Shown: positions 1 through 8,341 of the stretch, in pieces
Layout: each line of letters begins with the position of its first letter
How positions within the stretch are numbered: the stretch's first letter is position 1
From: JBBSTY01 sp038235385
Lineage (GTDB): Bacteria > Actinomycetota > Acidimicrobiia > Acidimicrobiales > Acidimicrobilacustridaceae
Length of the DNA stretch: 36,015 bases
Assembly: GCA_038235385.1 (NCBI GenBank)
Contig: JBBSTY010000022.1
Location: forward strand, 1 to 36,015
Direction of reading: 5' to 3'
Notes under the pieces: model-generated
Seen by the model: the letters and a program-made list of their open reading frames with translations, nothing else
Told to the model about the DNA's origin: nothing
Databases searched by the model: none
Program-made: the position numbers and the translations under genes

Positions 1-1
1 C

Positions 2-238
2 AACGCGGCCAAGCACGGCGGCGCCACCCATGCCGTGGTCTTCGTCGAAGCCGATCCATCGACGGGCCTGTTCTGCTCGGTGAAGGACGACGGCGGCGGC
101 TTCGACCCCGCGCACCAGACCGACGGCGTCGGGATCGCCCGCTCGATCCGTGCACGCATCGCCGAGGTCGGTGGCACGGTGCACATCGACGGACGCCTGG
201 GCCGGGGTGCCGACGTCCAGATCCGGGTACCCGGGTGA
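2..238 (+). CDS. Sensor histidine kinase, C-terminal ATPase end (5' partial)
   Basis: This is the last 78 residues of a two-component sensor kinase; the gene begins left of the window. The reading frame opens with NAAKHGGA, which fits the N-box of the HATPase_c fold. DDGGGFDP follows as the G1 box, and GVGIARSIRARI with a closing GRGADVQIRVPG matches the G2 region and the final strand. The 'NAAKHG' form is typical of NarL/DesK-class kinases (HisKA_3), which fits the LuxR-type response regulator at 1975. The sensing and dimerisation parts are not visible. Its stop codon overlaps the GTG start of the next gene by four bases (GTGA), so the two are probably translationally coupled. Confidence 0.85.
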   Translation, partial: NAAKHGGATHAVVFVEADPSTGLFCSVKDDGGGFDPAHQTDGVGIARSIRARIAEVGGTVHIDGRLGRGADVQIRVPG

Positions 239-1950
239 CAGGCAGCGAGCTCGACGGATCCGGGCCGGTACCGCCACTCGACGACCACCGCGACGACCCC
301 GTGGACGACCCCGGTTCGGCGGTCGACCGCGACGCGCCCGCTCGTGCGACGGCGTCACCGGTCCGCGCCGCCGGCCGACGTCCGACGCGCTGGTTGCGCC
401 ACGTGGACCTGGTCTCGTTCGTCTGGCTCACCTCCGCGTTCGCCGTCAGCCGCGTCGCCGCGCACCTCGCCGGGGTCCGCTACGACGCCAGCCTCCTCCC
501 GGTGTCGCTCCAGCACCTCGACCTCCCCCTGCTCCAGGACCGCCTCCTCGAATCGCTGTGGTACCAGCACACCCAGCCACCGCTGTTCAACCTGCTGATC
601 GGTCTCGTGCTCAAGCTGTCGCCGCTGGCGCCCGAAACCACCTTCCACGTCCTGTGGCTGGCGTGCGGCGCAGCGCTCGTGGTCGGGGTGCACCGGCTCC
701 TCCGCGACCTCGGGATCGGACGCGCGGCGTCGATCGTCGCCACGATCATCATCACCTGCAGCCCGACGGTGATCCTCTACGAGAACTGGCTCTCCTACGA
801 GTACCCACTCACGCTGGCCATCACCGTCGTGGCGCTCGCCAGCGTGCGCTGGGCGCGTGGAGGCCAGCTGGGCTGGCTGGCGACGGTCGCCGCCCTCGCC
901 GCTGCGTGCGTCCTGACACGGGCCCTGATGAACCCGCTCTGGTACCTCGGCGTGATCGCGCTCGTCCTCATCGCCCGCCAGCCGCGCCGGCACTGGGCCC
1001 CGGCGCTGTGCATCGTGGTCGTGCCGGGCCTGCTCATCGCCGCGCTGATGATCAAGAACCAGGTGGTCTTCGGCTCCCCGTCGCTCAGCTCGTGGCTGGG
1101 GTGGAACCTCCAACGCGTCACCATCGACGAGCTCCCGGTCGAGACCCGCCAGCAGCTGATCGACGAGGGGGTGCTGACCCCGCTCGCGAGCTACCCGGTG
1201 TTCCTGCCCACCGACACCTACACCGACGTCATGGGTCCGTGCGAACGCGAGTACCCCGACATCCCGGCCCTCGCCGAACCCACCAAGTCCACCGGTCGCG
1301 AGAACTTCAACGACGAGTGCTACCTGCCCGTCTACCGCGAGAGCCTCGCCAACGCGATCGCAGCCGGTCGCGCCGAGCCCGGAGCCACGGCGCGCGCCGT
1401 GGTGGGTTCGTTCCAGATCTGGTCGGAGTCGTCCTCGCAGTACGCGTTCGTCTACGACAACCGACTCCACATCGATGGCGCCGACACGCTCTACCGCCAG
1501 GTGATCCTGCTCGATGTCCCGTACGACCCACCGGTGACGACCAACGCCGGGTGGTGGATCCCGATCGGCACACCGGGCGGTCGGTGGCGCGCCAGCCTCA
1601 CCGTCATCGTGGCCACGGCGATCGCTGCGGCCGCCGGGATCCGAAGCGGCCTCCGCCTGCTCCGACGACGTGCCAGCCCCCACGACGCGGCGCTCGCGGT
1701 GATCGGCTTCACGGTCGTGACGGTCACGGTGATCGGCAACCTCTTCGAGATCGGGGAGAACAACCGGTTCCGGTTCATGGTCGAGCCGGTGACGTTCGTG
1801 GCGCTCACCTGGTTCGTCGTCGGCGCCGTGCGTCGCCTCCGGGCTCGCCGAGCTCCGCGTCTCGTGTCCCCGACACCGGATCGGACCTCGACGACGCCCT
1901 CGACGGCACCAGCGACGACACCCTCGACGACCGGCCCGGGATCGCGCTGA
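235..1950 (+). CDS. Polytopic membrane protein, GT39/ArnT-like glycosyltransferase fold
   Basis: A 571-residue integral membrane protein with a GTG start overlapping the kinase stop. About 50 polar residues come first, then many hydrophobic segments, beginning with LVSFVWLTSAFAVS. A larger extracytoplasmic region follows (about residues 290-440, rich in Tyr, Asp and Pro), then more membrane spans and a Thr/Pro/Ser-rich tail. A QPPLFN motif near residue 114 and an ENWLSYEYP motif near 183 resemble conserved loops of GT-C glycosyltransferases of the GT39/PMT/ArnT type, which move sugars from polyprenyl-phosphate donors. The family call is by pattern only, and donor and acceptor are unknown. Its position between a sensor kinase and a response regulator is unusual. 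It may be a co-expressed envelope enzyme. Confidence 0.6.
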   Translation: MTGSELDGSGPVPPLDDHRDDPVDDPGSAVDRDAPARATASPVRAAGRRPTRWLRHVDLVSFVWLTSAFAVSRVAAHLAGVRYDASLLPVSLQHLDLPLLQDRLLESLWYQHTQPPLFNLLIGLVLKLSPLAPETTFHVLWLACGAALVVGVHRLLRDLGIGRAASIVATIIITCSPTVILYENWLSYEYPLTLAITVVALASVRWARGGQLGWLATVAALAAACVLTRALMNPLWYLGVIALVLIARQPRRHWAPALCIVVVPGLLIAALMIKNQVVFGSPSLSSWLGWNLQRVTIDELPVETRQQLIDEGVLTPLASYPVFLPTDTYTDVMGPCEREYPDIPALAEPTKSTGRENFNDECYLPVYRESLANAIAAGRAEPGATARAVVGSFQIWSESSSQYAFVYDNRLHIDGADTLYRQVILLDVPYDPPVTTNAGWWIPIGTPGGRWRASLTVIVATAIAAAAGIRSGLRLLRRRASPHDAALAVIGFTVVTVTVIGNLFEIGENNRFRFMVEPVTFVALTWFVVGAVRRLRARRAPRLVSPTPDRTSTTPSTAPATTPSTTGPGSR

Positions 1951-1974
1951 TCCCGAGCGTGGGAGGATCGACCC

Positions 1975-2610
1975 ATGAGCAACCTGAGTGCGGTGCGCGT
2001 GGTGCTGTGCGACGACCATCCCATCTGGCGCACCGGAGTCCGCGCCGACCTGGGCGAGAACTTCCACGTCGTCGGCGAGGCCGGCGACGCCGACGAAGCC
2101 ATCGAGGTCATCACCGCCACCTCCCCCGACCTCGTCGTGTGCGACCTGCGCATGCCGGGCGGCGGCGGTCTCAAGGTGGCTCGGACCTGCGGTGAGACCA
2201 ACCACATCGTCATGCTCACCGTCTCGGAGGCCGAGCGCGACCTCCTCGACGCGGTGGCGGCCGGGGCGCTCGGCTACCTCGTCAAGTCGACCCCGCCCGA
2301 CGAGCTCCGCAACGCCCTGTGGCGGGCCGCGCAGGGCGAACCGGTGTTCTCGCCGGCCCTCGCCGCGCTCGTGATCGGTGAGTTCCGACGGATGGCCAAG
2401 GACTCGGGTCCGGTGCAACCCCTGTCCGAGCGGGAGCGGGAGGTGTTGCAGTACGTCGCTCGCGGCCACACGTACAAGGAGATCGGCGAGACGCTGTTCA
2501 TCGCCGACAAGACCGTCGAGAACCACGTGCGCAACATCCTCCAGAAGCTCCACCTGAGCCGCAAGCAGGAGCTCATCCGGTACGCCCTCGACCACGGCAT
2601 CGACCAGTGA
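1975..2610 (+). CDS. NarL/LuxR-family response regulator
   Basis: A 211-residue two-domain transcription regulator. The receiver domain (about residues 7-120) has the acidic pair D13-D14, phospho-acceptor D57 in VCDLRMPG, the conserved T82 and K104 in GYLVK. The C-terminal LuxR domain (about 143-205) reads LSEREREVLQYVARG, then KTVENHVRNILQKL, the standard four-helix DNA-binding unit. A GGGAGG Shine-Dalgarno at 1961-1966 sits 8 bases before the ATG. It is most likely the partner of the kinase ending at 238, with phosphotransfer driving dimerisation and DNA binding. The membrane gene at 235-1950 separates the two. Target promoters cannot be inferred from the sequence. Confidence 0.93.
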   Translation: MSNLSAVRVVLCDDHPIWRTGVRADLGENFHVVGEAGDADEAIEVITATSPDLVVCDLRMPGGGGLKVARTCGETNHIVMLTVSEAERDLLDAVAAGALGYLVKSTPPDELRNALWRAAQGEPVFSPALAALVIGEFRRMAKDSGPVQPLSEREREVLQYVARGHTYKEIGETLFIADKTVENHVRNILQKLHLSRKQELIRYALDHGIDQ

Positions 2611-2663
2611 GGACCCGGCCGGGGTGCCGCTCGTCCCAGCCCCGGCCCTCGGCGACGCCCAGA

Positions 2664-2682
2664 ACCTGACGTCTCGTCAGGT
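2664..2682 (+). terminator. Hairpin after the response regulator
   Basis: A perfect 8-bp inverted repeat, ACCTGACG and CGTCAGGT with a TCT loop, lies 54 bases after the response-regulator stop. There is no T-tract, which is common for terminators in high-GC actinobacteria. Because it also lies upstream of the binding-protein gene, an operator is the alternative reading. Confidence 0.45.
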
Positions 2683-2835
2683 CGGTCCGTGCTCCTCACA
2701 TCTGCACGACACCGACCGACAGGTAGATCGGCGTGCTCGCACGCGCACCGACGCGTGGTGGCCGGACCCTGGGTTCGGGCCACCCGCATCCATGGGGACA
2801 GCGAGCGCTTCGGGGCTCGGAAGAAGGGGCGGACA

Positions 2836-4563
2836 ATGACCGACGAACGCACGAACCGCAGATCCGAACGGGTGCGGCGCCCACGTCGAGGGATGCTCGG
2901 CGCCACCGCCGCCACACTCTGCCTGGCGCTCGTCGTCGGCGCCTGCGGCACCGGTTCCAACAACGCAGGCGACGGGGTCATCCCCGGCAGCATCCCGAAC
3001 GAGCTCGAGGCCGACGAGGCGCCGCAGTACGGGGGCAAGCTCGTCGTCGCCGTGCCCGCCGAGACGAACGGGTGGAACCCGTCGATCAACCAGTGGGCCG
3101 ATGCCGGCAGCATGGTCGGGTCGTCGGTCATGGAGCCCCTGGTCATCCTCGACAAGGAGGGCAACCCGGAGATGTACCTGGCCGAGTCGATCACGCCGGT
3201 CGACGGCACCGACTTCAAGGAGTGGACCGTCACCGTCAAGCCGGGCATCGAGTTCCACAACGGCGAGAAGCTCGACGCCAACGCGGTGCAGCTCAACCTC
3301 GAGGCGACCTTCACGACCGGCCTCACCCAGATCGCCATGGCCCCCATGTACGACCGGGTCGAGCCGGCCGGTCCGCTCAGCGTCCATGTGTTCCTCAAGC
3401 AGACCTGGGCGCAGTACCCCCAGGCCCTCGCCAGCGCCGGCTGGATGCTCGCCCCGGCGATGCTCAGCCACGAGAACGCCAACGGCGAGGTCGACGGCGG
3501 CGTCCTGGATCCCATCGGAACGGGACCGTTCGTGTTCCAGCAGTGGAAGCAGAACGACACGTTCCGGGTCACCAAGTTCGACAAGTACTGGCGCAAGGCC
3601 GCCAACGGGGACACGCTGCCCTACCTCGACGAGATCGTGTTCCGGCCCGTCGTCGACGACGACGCCAAGGAGCGTGCGCTCGGCAACAACGACATCGACA
3701 TGGCGTACACCACCTCTGCCCAGGTGGCCGAGCGCATGAGCGAGAACGACGACTTCACCGTCATCCGGGACTACACGAGCGAGCGAACGTTCGTGATGCT
3801 CAACACGCAGGACGGTGAGCTCAACGCGGGCAACCCGTTCACCGACGAGCACGCCCGCAAGGCGGTGGCCTACGCCACCAACCGCCAGCAGATCGCCGAT
3901 CTCGTGGGAACCGGCGTGCAGATCACCACCCAGGGCTACCGCCCCGACTCCCAGTGGCACGTCGACGACGCTGATGCCGGCTACTACCCGTACGACCCGG
4001 CCAAGGCCAAGGAAGAGATCGAGGCGTACAAGGCCGCGACCGGGGCCGACAGCCTCTCGTTCAAGCTGAGCGGCCTCCCGGCGCTCGAGGACGCCACGCT
4101 CATGCAGGCGCTCCAACAGCAGTGGCGCGAGGTCGGCATCGACGCCCAGATCGAGCAGATCGACCAGGTGAAGTACATCTCGACCATCGCGCTCGGCGGC
4201 TTCCAGGCTGCGTGGTTCCGCTGGTACGGCTACCCCGACCCCGATGCCAACTACGTGTACAACGCCGAGGAGACCGCCCAGGGCGGGGTGCACATCAACT
4301 TCACCCAGTACACGAGCCCAGAGATGCAGGCGAACCTCCTGAAGGGCCGCTCGACGAACGACTTCGCCGAGCGGAAGGCCGCGAACGACGCGGTGATCAA
4401 GGAGGTCAACGAGAACGCGTTGAACATCTGGCTGTTCGACACGCCCTACGCAATCATCGCCAACAACCAGGTGCGGGGACTGAACGAGTTCCGAACCCGA
4501 CCGTTCGGCAACTACCTGCCCAAGCCGTACTGGTCCGACGTCTGGATCAAGCCCGCCACCTGA
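2836..4563 (+). CDS. ABC transporter substrate-binding lipoprotein (SBP_bac_5, DppA/OppA type)
   Basis: A 575-residue extracytoplasmic solute-binding protein. The ATG is chosen because AAGAAGGGG (2821-2829) lies 6 bases upstream and the N-terminus then forms a classic lipoprotein signal. That signal is basic residues (RRSERVRRPRRG), then a hydrophobic core, then lipobox VGAC with the lipidated Cys at residue 37. The mature part matches family 5 binding proteins: YGGKLVVAVP, an EWTVTVKPGIEFHNGEKL segment, and GTGPFVFQQW with KFDKYWRK. The family binds peptides, nickel or other small ligands and hands them to an inner-membrane permease. No permease or ATPase gene adjoins it, so its transporter is encoded elsewhere or it works alone. 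Hairpins on both sides suggest a single-gene transcript. Confidence 0.93.
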   Translation: MTDERTNRRSERVRRPRRGMLGATAATLCLALVVGACGTGSNNAGDGVIPGSIPNELEADEAPQYGGKLVVAVPAETNGWNPSINQWADAGSMVGSSVMEPLVILDKEGNPEMYLAESITPVDGTDFKEWTVTVKPGIEFHNGEKLDANAVQLNLEATFTTGLTQIAMAPMYDRVEPAGPLSVHVFLKQTWAQYPQALASAGWMLAPAMLSHENANGEVDGGVLDPIGTGPFVFQQWKQNDTFRVTKFDKYWRKAANGDTLPYLDEIVFRPVVDDDAKERALGNNDIDMAYTTSAQVAERMSENDDFTVIRDYTSERTFVMLNTQDGELNAGNPFTDEHARKAVAYATNRQQIADLVGTGVQITTQGYRPDSQWHVDDADAGYYPYDPAKAKEEIEAYKAATGADSLSFKLSGLPALEDATLMQALQQQWREVGIDAQIEQIDQVKYISTIALGGFQAAWFRWYGYPDPDANYVYNAEETAQGGVHINFTQYTSPEMQANLLKGRSTNDFAERKAANDAVIKEVNENALNIWLFDTPYAIIANNQVRGLNEFRTRPFGNYLPKPYWSDVWIKPAT

Positions 4564-4595
4564 TCAGACCGGTCGGAACCCGCGGGGGAACCGGA

Positions 4596-4623
4596 CCCGG
4601 GGAGCGTCTCGACGCTCCCCGGG
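4596..4623 (+). terminator. Strong 12-bp hairpin after the binding-protein gene
   Basis: A perfect inverted repeat with CCCGGGGAGCGT at 4596-4607, a CTCG loop, and ACGCTCCCCGGG at 4612-4623. It starts 33 bases after the stop of the binding-protein gene. No U-tract follows, but stem length and position support a transcription terminator. Confidence 0.8.
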
Positions 4624-4684
4624 CATCGACCGTGGGGCCCATCGCGATCGGGCGTCGCCCACGGCGTTCTGAGGGAACCGCCCG

Positions 4685-7459
4685 ATGGGCCGTGCGGGAC
4701 ATCTGGCCCACGGTGGGAGCATGGACCCCACCCTGCCCCCGGCCCCTCGTCGCCTCCCGCCCGACCCCGAGATCCGGACGACCACCGGATCGGACCGCAC
4801 TCGCTCGGTTCGCGTCGCCGCCCCACCGGAGCGACCGTCCTCGCCGCCGCTCCCGCCTCGCGATGACCGGCTGCGGCCGTCCCCGGACGACGGTGACGAT
4901 CCCGACCGGTCCCGGGCCGGGGCGATCTGGGTCACGGGAACCGGCGCGTTCCTGCTCCTCGCATCAGCCGCCGTCTTCGTCGCCGTGCGGTGGGAGCACC
5001 TCGACGACCAGGTGAAGCTGGCCATCCTGGTCGCGCTGACCGGCGGGTTCCTCCTCGCCGGTCGGAGGTTCCGCCGTGCCATCCCGGCGACCGCCGGCGT
5101 GCTCTTCCACCTGGGTGCCCTGCTCGTCCCCGTCGACATCGCCGCGTTCGCCGTGAACGTCGGACTGCCCGTGTCGCAGCTCCTCCTCCTCACGGGCTCG
5201 ACGGCCGCCGGCAGTTGGTTCCTCCTCGACCGGGCGGACCCGTCGGTCGTCATGCGATGGGCGGCAGCGACGGCATCGATCGTCGCCCTCGCGGGCGGAG
5301 CGGCCGTCGTCGGCCTCCCGGCGCCGCTCGTCCTCGCCGTCGCCGCGCTCGTCGCCGCGATCTGGCGATCACCGAACCTCGCGCTCGGCTGGGCGGCGGT
5401 GGCGGGCGCCGGTCCGGTCATCGTGTTCGCCGAGCGCGTGTGGACGAGCCCGTGGATCGGCTCGACGTCGACCACATCGATCACCGGCGCCATCGGTTCG
5501 AGCACGTCGGTCCCGAGCGGCTCCTGGGCGCTCAGCGGAACGATCGCCGCGCTCGTGATGGGTTGGGTGGCCCGCCGGCGAGGCGAGGTCATCCTGCTGG
5601 TGCCGGCGACGGCCTCGCTGGCGATCGGCGTCACCGCCACGTGGACCATCCTCGACCCCGGTGTCGAAGCCGGTCTGCTGGGTGTCTCCGCCACGTTCCT
5701 CCTGATCGAGGTGGTGGCCGCCCTGGTGCGCCGCGATCCGTTCTGGGCCCGTCCGGCGCGGGTCGCGTCGTGGGTGGTCGAGGCCCTGACGGCGGCGACC
5801 ATCCCGGGTCTCGTGGTGGCCACGACCTGGTGGACCCTCGACGAATCGATCCTCGACCCGAGGCGGACCACCCTGACGGCGGCTGCCGTCCTGGGCGCGC
5901 TCGCGTGGTTGGCCGGCGACGTCGGGCGCATCGCCGGCGAGCCCCGGAGGACCGGCGCGGTGCGTTCGATCGCCCTCGGAAGCGGATGGTGGCCGGCCAC
6001 GCCCGGGATCGTCTCCATGGGACTGGTCGCGGTCGCCCTCGGCACCGGGTCGTCGATGGCGGTGGCCATCGCCATGGCAGCGGTGTCCGCCGCAGTCGTG
6101 CTGACCGGACGGCCCGGCGGTCACGCGGTGGCCGCCGCCCTCACCATCACCGCACCACTCGTCGCCAGCTTCGATCTCGTCGTCAACCGCGGATGGCGTG
6201 GACCGGGAGCCTTCGCCTGGTCGACGATCACCGCCTCCGAGCACCACCTCGCCGTGATCGGGGTCAGTGTCCTCGCCATCGCGGGCGCGCTGGTTCTCGC
6301 GGGTGCAGCCAGCATCCGAGCGCACCTTCCCGACGCGTCGACGAACGCACCCCTGGCGTGGCTCCTCGCCGTCGCCTCGATCGGCCCGGTCGCGATGGCG
6401 GTGGTGGTGCTCGCGGGGCACCTGCCGAACCTGGCGCTGCTCATCGGCGCAGCTGTCACCCTGTGGGCCGTGGCCGTGGTGCTGGATCGGGGCGGTCGCG
6501 TCGCTCACGGGAGCGGCATCGCCGGCCTCGGATGGGCGGCGCAGCTCGGCATGCTCGCCACGCTCCTCGGCTCGGACCTGATCGGCGTCCGGGGCACCGT
6601 GGTGCTGGCCGGGGTCCTGGTCGGGCTGCAGCTCACCGACGCCGCCCGGCGGCGGTCCGAGGTCCCGCTCGTCGGCCTTGCCGTCACCGTTCCGGTGCTC
6701 GTCGGGACGATCTGCGCCGATGCCGGCCTGTCGGGACCTCAGACCGGGCTCGCGCTCACCATGCTCGCGGCGGTGGCGGCCGGCATGCACCTGCTGATCG
6801 GCGGCCGACGGGGTTGGCCGGCGGTCGGAGTCGTCGCCGCGAGCGCCGCGTCGGGTCTCGTGCTCGCCGCCGGCACGGCTGCAACCGGTTGGTCGGCGGT
6901 CCTGGTCCTGGCCGGGATCGGCCTCGCCTACGCCGTCGTGCACCACAGCGCACCGGCTGCGTGGATCAGCGGGGTCGCCGCGGTCGTCGCCACCTGGGGG
7001 CTGCTGGCCGACGGAGGCGTCGACGCATCGGACGCCTACCTGGCACCCGTCGCCCTCCTGCTCGTCGTCGGCGGCGCGTCGGCACGGCGGTCGAGCACGG
7101 TGAGCTCGTGGGTGGCGTACGCACCCGCCATCCTCGCGCTCGGGGGGAGCGCCCTGGTCGAACGGATCGATGGTGGCAGCGGCGTGCACGCCCTCGTCGC
7201 CGGCGCCGTCGCTGCGCGCGCGCTGATCCTCGGTGGTGCCCGGCGCCTGGCTTCTCCGCTGATGCTCGGAACGATGCTGGTGGTGGCCCTCACGGTGCAC
7301 GAGTCGCTGGCGGTCACCCGCCAGGTCCCGACCTGGGGTTGGCTGGCCCTCGGCGGCTCGCTGCTCGTCGCGGCGGGCATCGTCATGGAACGACGGGACA
7401 CGTCGCCCCTCGAGACGGGCAGGCGGCTCGTCGATGTCGTGGGAACCCGGTTCAGCTGA
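4685..7459 (+). CDS. Giant polytopic membrane protein of unknown function (DUF2157-like N-terminus)
   Basis: A 924-residue protein that is almost entirely membrane-spanning. The first 75 or so residues are polar and Pro/Arg/Asp-rich and likely cytosolic. From about residue 80 onward there is a near-continuous series of hydrophobic segments, perhaps 20-25 helices, with short Arg-rich loops. The stretch VAVRWEHLDDQVKLAIL followed by a Gly-rich helix resembles the start of DUF2157-type membrane proteins, but the resemblance is short. The ATG at 4685 has GAGGGA 8 bases upstream. A second in-frame ATG at 4721 has its purine run too close. No catalytic motif is visible. It ends 6 bases from the oppositely oriented hydrolase gene. 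Confidence 0.8.
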   Translation: MGRAGHLAHGGSMDPTLPPAPRRLPPDPEIRTTTGSDRTRSVRVAAPPERPSSPPLPPRDDRLRPSPDDGDDPDRSRAGAIWVTGTGAFLLLASAAVFVAVRWEHLDDQVKLAILVALTGGFLLAGRRFRRAIPATAGVLFHLGALLVPVDIAAFAVNVGLPVSQLLLLTGSTAAGSWFLLDRADPSVVMRWAAATASIVALAGGAAVVGLPAPLVLAVAALVAAIWRSPNLALGWAAVAGAGPVIVFAERVWTSPWIGSTSTTSITGAIGSSTSVPSGSWALSGTIAALVMGWVARRRGEVILLVPATASLAIGVTATWTILDPGVEAGLLGVSATFLLIEVVAALVRRDPFWARPARVASWVVEALTAATIPGLVVATTWWTLDESILDPRRTTLTAAAVLGALAWLAGDVGRIAGEPRRTGAVRSIALGSGWWPATPGIVSMGLVAVALGTGSSMAVAIAMAAVSAAVVLTGRPGGHAVAAALTITAPLVASFDLVVNRGWRGPGAFAWSTITASEHHLAVIGVSVLAIAGALVLAGAASIRAHLPDASTNAPLAWLLAVASIGPVAMAVVVLAGHLPNLALLIGAAVTLWAVAVVLDRGGRVAHGSGIAGLGWAAQLGMLATLLGSDLIGVRGTVVLAGVLVGLQLTDAARRRSEVPLVGLAVTVPVLVGTICADAGLSGPQTGLALTMLAAVAAGMHLLIGGRRGWPAVGVVAASAASGLVLAAGTAATGWSAVLVLAGIGLAYAVVHHSAPAAWISGVAAVVATWGLLADGGVDASDAYLAPVALLLVVGGASARRSSTVSSWVAYAPAILALGGSALVERIDGGSGVHALVAGAVAARALILGGARRLASPLMLGTMLVVALTVHESLAVTRQVPTWGWLALGGSLLVAAGIVMERRDTSPLETGRRLVDVVGTRFS

Positions 7460-7465
7460 CCGGGC

Positions 7466-8302
7466 TCAGGACGCCAGCGGTGCCGCCACCGACCGCTCCG
7501 CCACGACCCGCCGCAGGAAGTCCGCGACCGTGCGGTTGAACGCGGCACCGTGCTCGAACATGAAGCCGTGGGCACCGCCACCGATGATCGCGAGCTCGGC
7601 GCCGGGGATGAGATCGGCGATCTCCTCGGAGTCGCCGAGTGGGGTGAGGATGTCCTGGGAACCCACGAGGACCAAGGTCGGTGCCCGGACCGTCCGGAGC
7701 GCGAACCGGATGTCGTCGTCGGCCGCGAGGATCGCCTGCACCTGAGCGAGGAACGAATCCGGGGTCAGGTTGTCGGCCAGGGAGCCGAGCAACCCGAGCG
7801 CGGGCCAGAACCGTCGGAGCGACCGGGGACCGATCACCCACCGGACGGCGTAGGTGGTGAACCCGCCCATGCCGTCGCGCTCGGCGACCTCGGCCCACTC
7901 CTCCAGGAGCTCGCGACGCCACGGGAGCTGACGACACGCTGTGCACGCCAGCACCAGCGATCGCACGCGCTCGGGGTGGCGCACCGCGATGATCTGGCTG
8001 ATGACCCCGCCCATCGAGGCACCCATGATGTGAGCGTCGGCGTACCCCGCGGCGTCGAGGACCGTGAGGGCGTCGGTGGCCATGACCTCGAGGTCGTACG
8101 GCCCGGGAGGACGGTCGGAACGGCCGACCCCCCGGTTGTCGAACACGATGACGCGGTGGCGCGCCGCCAGGGCGAGCCGTTGGCGGACCCATCCCCGGCT
8201 GTCGGCGCCCAGACCCTGGATCATCAGGAGCGGCTCGCCGTCGCGGCGACCCGAGACCGAGTAGTGCAGCCTGGTTCCGTCGGACGCTTCAACGATCGGC
8301 AT
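7466..8302 (-). CDS. Alpha/beta hydrolase
   Basis: A 278-residue alpha/beta-hydrolase-fold protein of the usual length. The oxyanion segment MIQGLGADS is followed by the VFDNRGVGRSD loop. The nucleophile elbow is GASMGG with Ser96. The acid is probably Asp217 in VGSQDILTP and the base His245 in GGGAHGFMFEH, so the triad is complete. The set resembles esterase, 3-oxoadipate enol-lactonase and haloalkane-hydrolase relatives, and the substrate cannot be assigned. GAGGGA lies 7 bases before the ATG. It follows the SDR-like gene on the same strand with 39 bases between, so it may be the last gene of that transcript. Confidence 0.9.
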   Translation of the reverse strand: MPIVEASDGTRLHYSVSGRRDGEPLLMIQGLGADSRGWVRQRLALAARHRVIVFDNRGVGRSDRPPGPYDLEVMATDALTVLDAAGYADAHIMGASMGGVISQIIAVRHPERVRSLVLACTACRQLPWRRELLEEWAEVAERDGMGGFTTYAVRWVIGPRSLRRFWPALGLLGSLADNLTPDSFLAQVQAILAADDDIRFALRTVRAPTLVLVGSQDILTPLGDSEEIADLIPGAELAIIGGGAHGFMFEHGAAFNRTVADFLRRVVAERSVAAPLAS

Positions 8303-8318
8303 CGGGAGCTCCCTCGAC

Positions 8319-8336
8319 GACGGCGACGGCGACGGC
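8319..8336. repeat. Short tandem repeat, GACGGC x3
   Basis: Three perfect copies of the hexamer GACGGC fill most of the gap between the SDR-like gene and the hydrolase gene. It is probably a slippage product in GC-rich spacer; no function is evident. Confidence 0.6.
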
Positions 8337-8341
8337 GCCGC

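Noticed and set aside
355..2595. Very long open frame antisense to the glycosyltransferase and response-regulator genes
   Set aside because: Its translation is low-complexity Arg/Asp/Gly/His-rich sequence, typical of the antisense frames of high-GC codon usage, and the plus strand has recognisable proteins.
4990..7539. 849-codon alternative plus-strand frame over the giant membrane protein
   Set aside because: The product is an Arg/Pro/Gly-rich non-protein-like string. The overlapping frame gives coherent membrane helices and a ribosome-binding site.
8319..8336. GACGGC triplet as a CRISPR-like or regulatory array
   Set aside because: The unit is six bases with no spacers. It is a simple tandem repeat; no CRISPR array or cas gene was seen in the window.
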